9,341 bases of DNA from Clostridia bacterium (GTDB lineage: Bacteria > Bacillota_E > RBS10-35 > JAJYVN01): NCBI GenBank assembly GCA_027335515.1, contig DAHWHT010000380.1, forward strand, positions 1-9,341. The letters are read 5' to 3'. Every line of letters starts with the position of its first letter. The first letter of the stretch is position 1. The position numbers and the translations under genes were made by a program. This document shows positions 6,298 through 9,341 of this stretch, piece after piece. The notes under the pieces are model-generated. The model had not been told where the DNA came from. It saw only the letters and a program-made list of their open reading frames with translations, and did not search any database.

Positions 6298-7143
6298 GTG
6301 GGCGGCGCCCGGCACAGGTTGGGGGGACATGACCCGTTTGGAAGCGTCGGCGATATGGACCTGGAAGCCGTTCGCCTCTGGATTCGTGCGCTCAATCACC
6401 GGGCGGGTGCCCCCGACCAGTGCCGGCTCCGGGAACGCTTGGTGCGCAGGGCTCAGATCGGTGCCGGCGACCGTGTTTTGGAGGTGGGCTGCGGCACCGG
6501 CGCGCTGCTCGTCGATTTGGCGCGGGCGGTTGGGAGAACGGGGCATGTGATCGGCTTGGAGCCGCAGGCGGTATTTGCGCACGAGTCTCGAGTGCGCGTC
6601 TGCGCGCGCGGTGCGAACGACTGGGTGGAAGTGATCGCCGGCGGCGTTGAGGACCTGACCCTCCCGGACGACAGCGTGGACGCCGCTGTCGCACAGACGG
6701 TGCTCATTCATCTGCCCTCTGACACCCTTGCCGCGGCGATCGCCCAGATGCGCCGCGTGGTCCGCCCCGGTGGGTGGGTGGTCAGCGCCGATCAGGATGC
6801 GGATACGTGGATCATCGATCACCCGGACCGGCAACTCACACGGCGGATCGTGGCGTTTAATTCGGATCAGCGTTGCGCGGACGGCTGGACGGGGCGTGGC
6901 CTGCGGCGGTTGTTTCGGTCAACCGGGCTGCACGACGTGAGCGTCGAGCCCTTGGTGCACGTGGACACCGCGCCTGACTCTTACCTCTTTGGCATGGCGC
7001 ATCGCACCGCCCACGCCGCAGTGGAGGCCGGGGTCCTCGGCAGCGGCGAGGCCGAGCGGTGGATCGACGCCGTGCGTCGGCGAGCCGAGGCCGGGGGGTT
7101 CTTTTCAAGCGTCAACTTCTACATCTGCTGCGGACGTAAGTAG
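6298..7143 (+). CDS. Class I SAM-dependent methyltransferase (UbiE/Methyltransf_11-like), 281 aa
   Basis: Starting at GTG 6298, the protein has an N-terminal segment with HDPFGSV, where many relatives have 'DPF..vd', and a helical lead-in. Motif I is VLEVGCGTG (residues 60-68). Acidic Glu88 lies in GLEPQ after strand 2, VEDLTLPDDSVDAAVAQTVL covers motif II, and MRRVVRPGGWVVSADQD covers motif III. A C-terminal cap region (IIDHPDRQLTRRIV, then SYLFGMAHRTAHAAVEAG) probably shapes the substrate pocket, ending SSVNFYICCGRK. It transfers methyl groups from SAM to an unidentified, probably small-molecule, acceptor in the cytoplasm. It is not a duplicate of the upstream methyltransferase, since outside the shared fold the sequences differ. 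Its stop codon lies inside a strong hairpin. Confidence 0.92.
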   Translation: MGGARHRLGGHDPFGSVGDMDLEAVRLWIRALNHRAGAPDQCRLRERLVRRAQIGAGDRVLEVGCGTGALLVDLARAVGRTGHVIGLEPQAVFAHESRVRVCARGANDWVEVIAGGVEDLTLPDDSVDAAVAQTVLIHLPSDTLAAAIAQMRRVVRPGGWVVSADQDADTWIIDHPDRQLTRRIVAFNSDQRCADGWTGRGLRRLFRSTGLHDVSVEPLVHVDTAPDSYLFGMAHRTAHAAVEAGVLGSGEAERWIDAVRRRAEAGGFFSSVNFYICCGRK

Positions 7144-7175
7144 GTCAAGGTGGGCACCACCCACCTTGACCTACT
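7139..7175. terminator. 16-bp perfect hairpin with 5-nt loop at the end of the methyltransferase gene
   Basis: AGTAGGTCAAGGTGGG (7139-7154) is followed by loop CACCA and the exact complement CCCACCTTGACCTACT (7160-7175). The stop codon TAG 7141-7143 is inside the left arm. The downstream bases (CCGGTTCATG) hold no T-run, so it is not a textbook intrinsic terminator. It may act as a U-less terminator, an RNA-stabilising 3' hairpin, a symmetric binding site or an inverted-repeat scar. Confidence 0.6.
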
Positions 7176-7564
7176 CCGGTTCATGTGCCGTCGATGCAGC
7201 CACCCTGGGGGTCTGGGCGTAGCGCTTGCAGCATCGGCAGAGCACGGCACGAGGGCTCCATCTCCCAGCCGGTCGCACGGATCGAGGCGATGCTGGGGCG
7301 ATGCCGCCTGGACCGGTGGCGGCTGCCCCCCCTGGTTTTGTTCGGGAGGTGCCACCTGTCCGCGCGGCAAGTAGAGGTGGCGATTCGAGGAACCCCCGCG
7401 CCGCGCCGCCAGAGCGGACGCGCCTTCCGCATATCCACAGGCAGAGCGGGGGCCGATGTCTTGAGCATGGAGTGAGGAACTCCGGGCTTGCAGGGAACGA
7501 CCTCCGCTGGTGGAAGAACCTGCTCTCTTGGCCTCCGCGGTTTGGCTCAGGCGTGCCCCCACCT

Positions 7565-7596
7565 GGCCCGTAGACGGAAGGCTTCCGTCCCGGGCC
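7565..7596 (+). repeat. Hairpin in the ABC exporter leader
   Basis: GGCCCG pairs with CGGGCC on the outside and GACGGAA with TTCCGTC on the inside. A small asymmetric internal loop (TA opposite C) and a GGC loop complete it. It ends 55 bp before ATG 7652. The bases after it are only mildly T-rich (CCCCTTTGGTTCTGT), so it could be a weak terminator of upstream transcription or a leader structure. Confidence 0.45.
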
Positions 7597-7636
7597 GCTG
7601 TGGAGCCCCTTTGGTTCTGTCCTGGTCTGTGCGGTC

Positions 7637-7642
7637 GGGAGG
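7637..7642 (+). promoter_or_regulatory. Ribosome binding site of the ABC exporter gene
   Basis: GGGAGG, 9 nt before ATG 7652, supports this start. Confidence 0.7.
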
Positions 7643-7651
7643 CGTACGCCG

Positions 7652-9341
7652 ATGGAGTCCTCGGCCCAGGAGGCGCCGATCCCGGCTTACAGCCTCGCCA
7701 GCACGGTGGCCTTCGTCGTTGGCGCCGTGCGGGAGTATGATCGCCCATTGCTGTTTCTGGCGGCAGTGAACGCCGTCTTTTCGGCCGTCAATCCGTTCGT
7801 GCCGGTCCTCCTGCCTAAGTTTGTGATTGGCGAGATCGTTGCGCACGCCAACCCTGCGGCCGTGATCCATGTCGTGCTCGGCTTCGGCGCCGTCCAACTT
7901 GTGTCGCTGAGCATCGAGCGGGCCACGGGCCAATCGCTCTTCAACCGATTCATCACGGTGCGGCTCCGCCTCATCGCCCGATCCGGGCGGAAGTTCATGA
8001 CCACGGATTTCCAGAACCTTGAGACCCCCGCCGTCCTCGACCTCTCCCAGAGGGGCGACCGCGCGTGCAACAACAACGCGGACGGTGTCGAGGGGGTCAT
8101 GCACCGCCTGCTTTCGCTGTTCTCCCGAGTGATCGTACTCGCCGGGACCATCGCCATCATCGCGACGCTGCAGCCCCTGCTGGTGGCGGTTTTCGGCGTG
8201 CTGCTCGGCGTGAACTTCCTCGTCTCCACCCGTGCGCGGCGGCTGGACAAGCTTGCCAACGACGGCCTGGCAAAGGTGCGCCGGCGGCTCGACTACCTGG
8301 CGGGAGTGATGCGCGACTTCACGTATGGCAAGGACATCCGACTGCTGGGCATGAAGCGGTTCCTGCTTCCCCGCTACACCGCAGAACAGCACCTCCTTCT
8401 GGACGGCGAGGTGGGCATTCGGCGCATCTGGCTCCGCGCCAAGAGCGCGTATGCGATCACGAGCCTCCTGCAGGAACTGTTGATGTATGCGTGGCTGTGC
8501 TGGCGCGTCGTGGACGGCGGGATGAGCATCGCGAACTTCGCGATGTACAGCGTGGCCATCCGCACCTTCTCGGGGGCGTTGGGGGGCATCCTCGACGACA
8601 TCGCGCACATCCGCCAGCAGCAGATGGTGATCAGCGACTTCCGGGCCTTCCTTGATTACCCGGACCGGGTCCTGCCCGGCGGGCCGAATCCGGGGGCGCA
8701 GCCCCGCCAGGTGGTTCCGAGCTGCGCCGACCTTGGATTCGAGTTCGAGGACGTCTCGTTCCGTTACCCGGGGCGGGAGGAATATGCGCTGCGGGATGTG
8801 TCTCTGAGCATCGAACCGGGGGAGCGGCTGGCGGTGGTTGGGTTGAACGGCGCGGGGAAATCGACCTTTGTGAAGCTGCTCACCAGGCTTTACGAGCCGG
8901 AGAGCGGGAGGATCCGCCTCGGCGGGGTGGATGTGCGCGCCTATGACCGGCAGGCATACTGGCGCCTCTTTTCGGTCGTCTTCCAGGACCTGCGCGTGTT
9001 CGCCTTCACCATCGCCGAGAACGTGTCCGTGCGGAATCTCGCCCAGACGGACCGGGAACGGGTGATGAGCGCCCTTGAGCAGGCCGGCCTGGGTCCCAAA
9101 GTCGCGGCGCTGCCGAACGGCATCGGCACCTCCGTTCTCAAGGTGTTGGACGAGAACGGCATCGAGTTCTCGGGCGGCGAGACGCAGCGGCTGGCGCTGG
9201 CACGGGCGCTCTATAAGGACGGATCCGTCGTCATCTTGGACGAACCCACCGCGGCGCTCGATGCCCTTGCGGAGGAGCGACTCTATCACGACTTTGACGC
9301 GATGATCGGTGGGCGCTCGGCAATCTATATCTCACACCGCT
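7652..9341 (+). CDS. ABC exporter, fused permease-ATPase half-transporter (3' end outside window)
   Basis: 563 codons are visible from ATG 7652 with no stop. A short cytoplasmic N-terminus leads into an exporter-type membrane domain with hydrophobic segments near residues 32-58, 68-87, 158-192, 268-288 and 293-316. The nucleotide-binding domain starts near 363 (FEFEDVSFRYPG). It has Walker A GLNGAGKST (397-405), Q-loop FQD (Gln445), signature SGGETQ (507-512), Walker B VVILDEP (526-532, catalytic Glu531), D-loop ALDA and the H-loop His562 at the window edge, so all catalytic residues are present. The FAFTIAENVS and LDENGIEFSGGETQRLALAR segments resemble Gram-positive exporters often linked to peptides or drugs, but the substrate is not determined. 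There is no N-terminal C39 peptidase domain, so it does not itself process leader peptides. It should act as a homo- or heterodimer; a partner gene may follow downstream. Confidence 0.96.
   Translation, partial: MESSAQEAPIPAYSLASTVAFVVGAVREYDRPLLFLAAVNAVFSAVNPFVPVLLPKFVIGEIVAHANPAAVIHVVLGFGAVQLVSLSIERATGQSLFNRFITVRLRLIARSGRKFMTTDFQNLETPAVLDLSQRGDRACNNNADGVEGVMHRLLSLFSRVIVLAGTIAIIATLQPLLVAVFGVLLGVNFLVSTRARRLDKLANDGLAKVRRRLDYLAGVMRDFTYGKDIRLLGMKRFLLPRYTAEQHLLLDGEVGIRRIWLRAKSAYAITSLLQELLMYAWLCWRVVDGGMSIANFAMYSVAIRTFSGALGGILDDIAHIRQQQMVISDFRAFLDYPDRVLPGGPNPGAQPRQVVPSCADLGFEFEDVSFRYPGREEYALRDVSLSIEPGERLAVVGLNGAGKSTFVKLLTRLYEPESGRIRLGGVDVRAYDRQAYWRLFSVVFQDLRVFAFTIAENVSVRNLAQTDRERVMSALEQAGLGPKVAALPNGIGTSVLKVLDENGIEFSGGETQRLALARALYKDGSVVILDEPTAALDALAEERLYHDFDAMIGGRSAIYISHR

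Larger units (their letters stand above)
7176..7651. other. Spacer before the ABC exporter, only doubtful small ORFs
   Basis: 476 bp. A plus-strand ORF (7185-7475, 96 codons from ATG) has fairly high G/C at third positions in its middle (HEGSISQPVARIEAMLGR, then LPPLVLFGRCHLSARQVEVA), but it has no ribosome binding site and I recognise no family. It may be a gene remnant. A 33-codon GTG ORF (7472-7573) overlaps its end. A hairpin is at 7565-7596. No confident promoter was found. Confidence 0.4.

Noticed and set aside
5095..6834. 579-codon minus-strand open frame across both methyltransferases
   Set aside because: Shadow of the plus-strand methyltransferase genes, which carry complete SAM motifs in order.
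7547..9289. 580-codon open frame on the minus strand
   Set aside because: It lies antisense to the ABC exporter, whose Walker A, signature, Walker B and H-loop are all intact on the plus strand. Its Arg/His/Glu-rich protein has no motif and is a mirror of GC-rich codons.
1..9341. CRISPR array, tRNA, rRNA, toxin-antitoxin or phage-defence system
   Set aside because: No spaced direct repeats, cloverleaf-like sequences, rRNA blocks or matching protein motifs were seen on either strand.

Overview
The window is GC-rich (by eye roughly 65-70% G+C, with strong G/C preference at third codon positions). It looks like a chromosomal accessory region of a high-GC Gram-positive bacterium. A Symbiobacterium- or Thermaerobacter-like member of the Bacillota would fit, but I cannot settle the taxon. 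The hints are Sec/lipobox lipoproteins, G-rich Shine-Dalgarno sites, a bacterial class C group II intron and an IS701-type transposase remnant. All intact genes are on the plus strand.

Layout. (1) Positions 1-~558 hold the 3' end of a group IIC intron: the end of its maturase ORF, then domain V with a CGC triad and domain VI with a bulged A. (2) On the minus strand from ~559 to ~920 is a frameshifted, truncated IS701-family (SRSO17-like) transposase. The intron 3' end abuts it in antisense orientation, so this looks like a nested insertion. (3) 1042-1467 shows no credible gene. (4) 1468-2802 encodes a lipoprotein with Asp-box beta-propeller repeats. An in-frame TAG appears to cut it short, because one more propeller repeat is readable just past the stop. 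(5) 3350-4975 encodes a second Cys-containing lipoprotein, probably also beta-rich. (6) 5215-5970 and 6298-7143 encode two unrelated class I SAM-dependent methyltransferases, separated by a gene-free spacer with an operator-like 26-nt dyad. A 16-bp hairpin with a 5-nt loop covers the stop codon of the second. (7) 7176-7651 holds small doubtful ORFs and a hairpin. (8) 7652 to the window end encodes a fused permease/ATPase ABC exporter that runs off the edge.

How the genes relate. The two lipoproteins are neighbours on one strand and share a domain style: an extracytoplasmic anchor, a Ser/Pro/Ala linker, Gly/Trp-rich blades and short-spaced Cys pairs. They probably act in the same place, on the outer face of the membrane. 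The methyltransferases and exporter could form a small-molecule or peptide modification/export set, but the spacers are long (239, 327 and 508 bp), each gene has its own ribosome binding site, and no biosynthetic enzyme is present. That link is inference only. I see no CRISPR array, tRNA, rRNA or replication origin. I do not see a clearly new multi-gene system. The best leads are the intron/transposase nesting, the interrupted propeller lipoprotein, the Cys-pair pattern and the two strong dyad elements.
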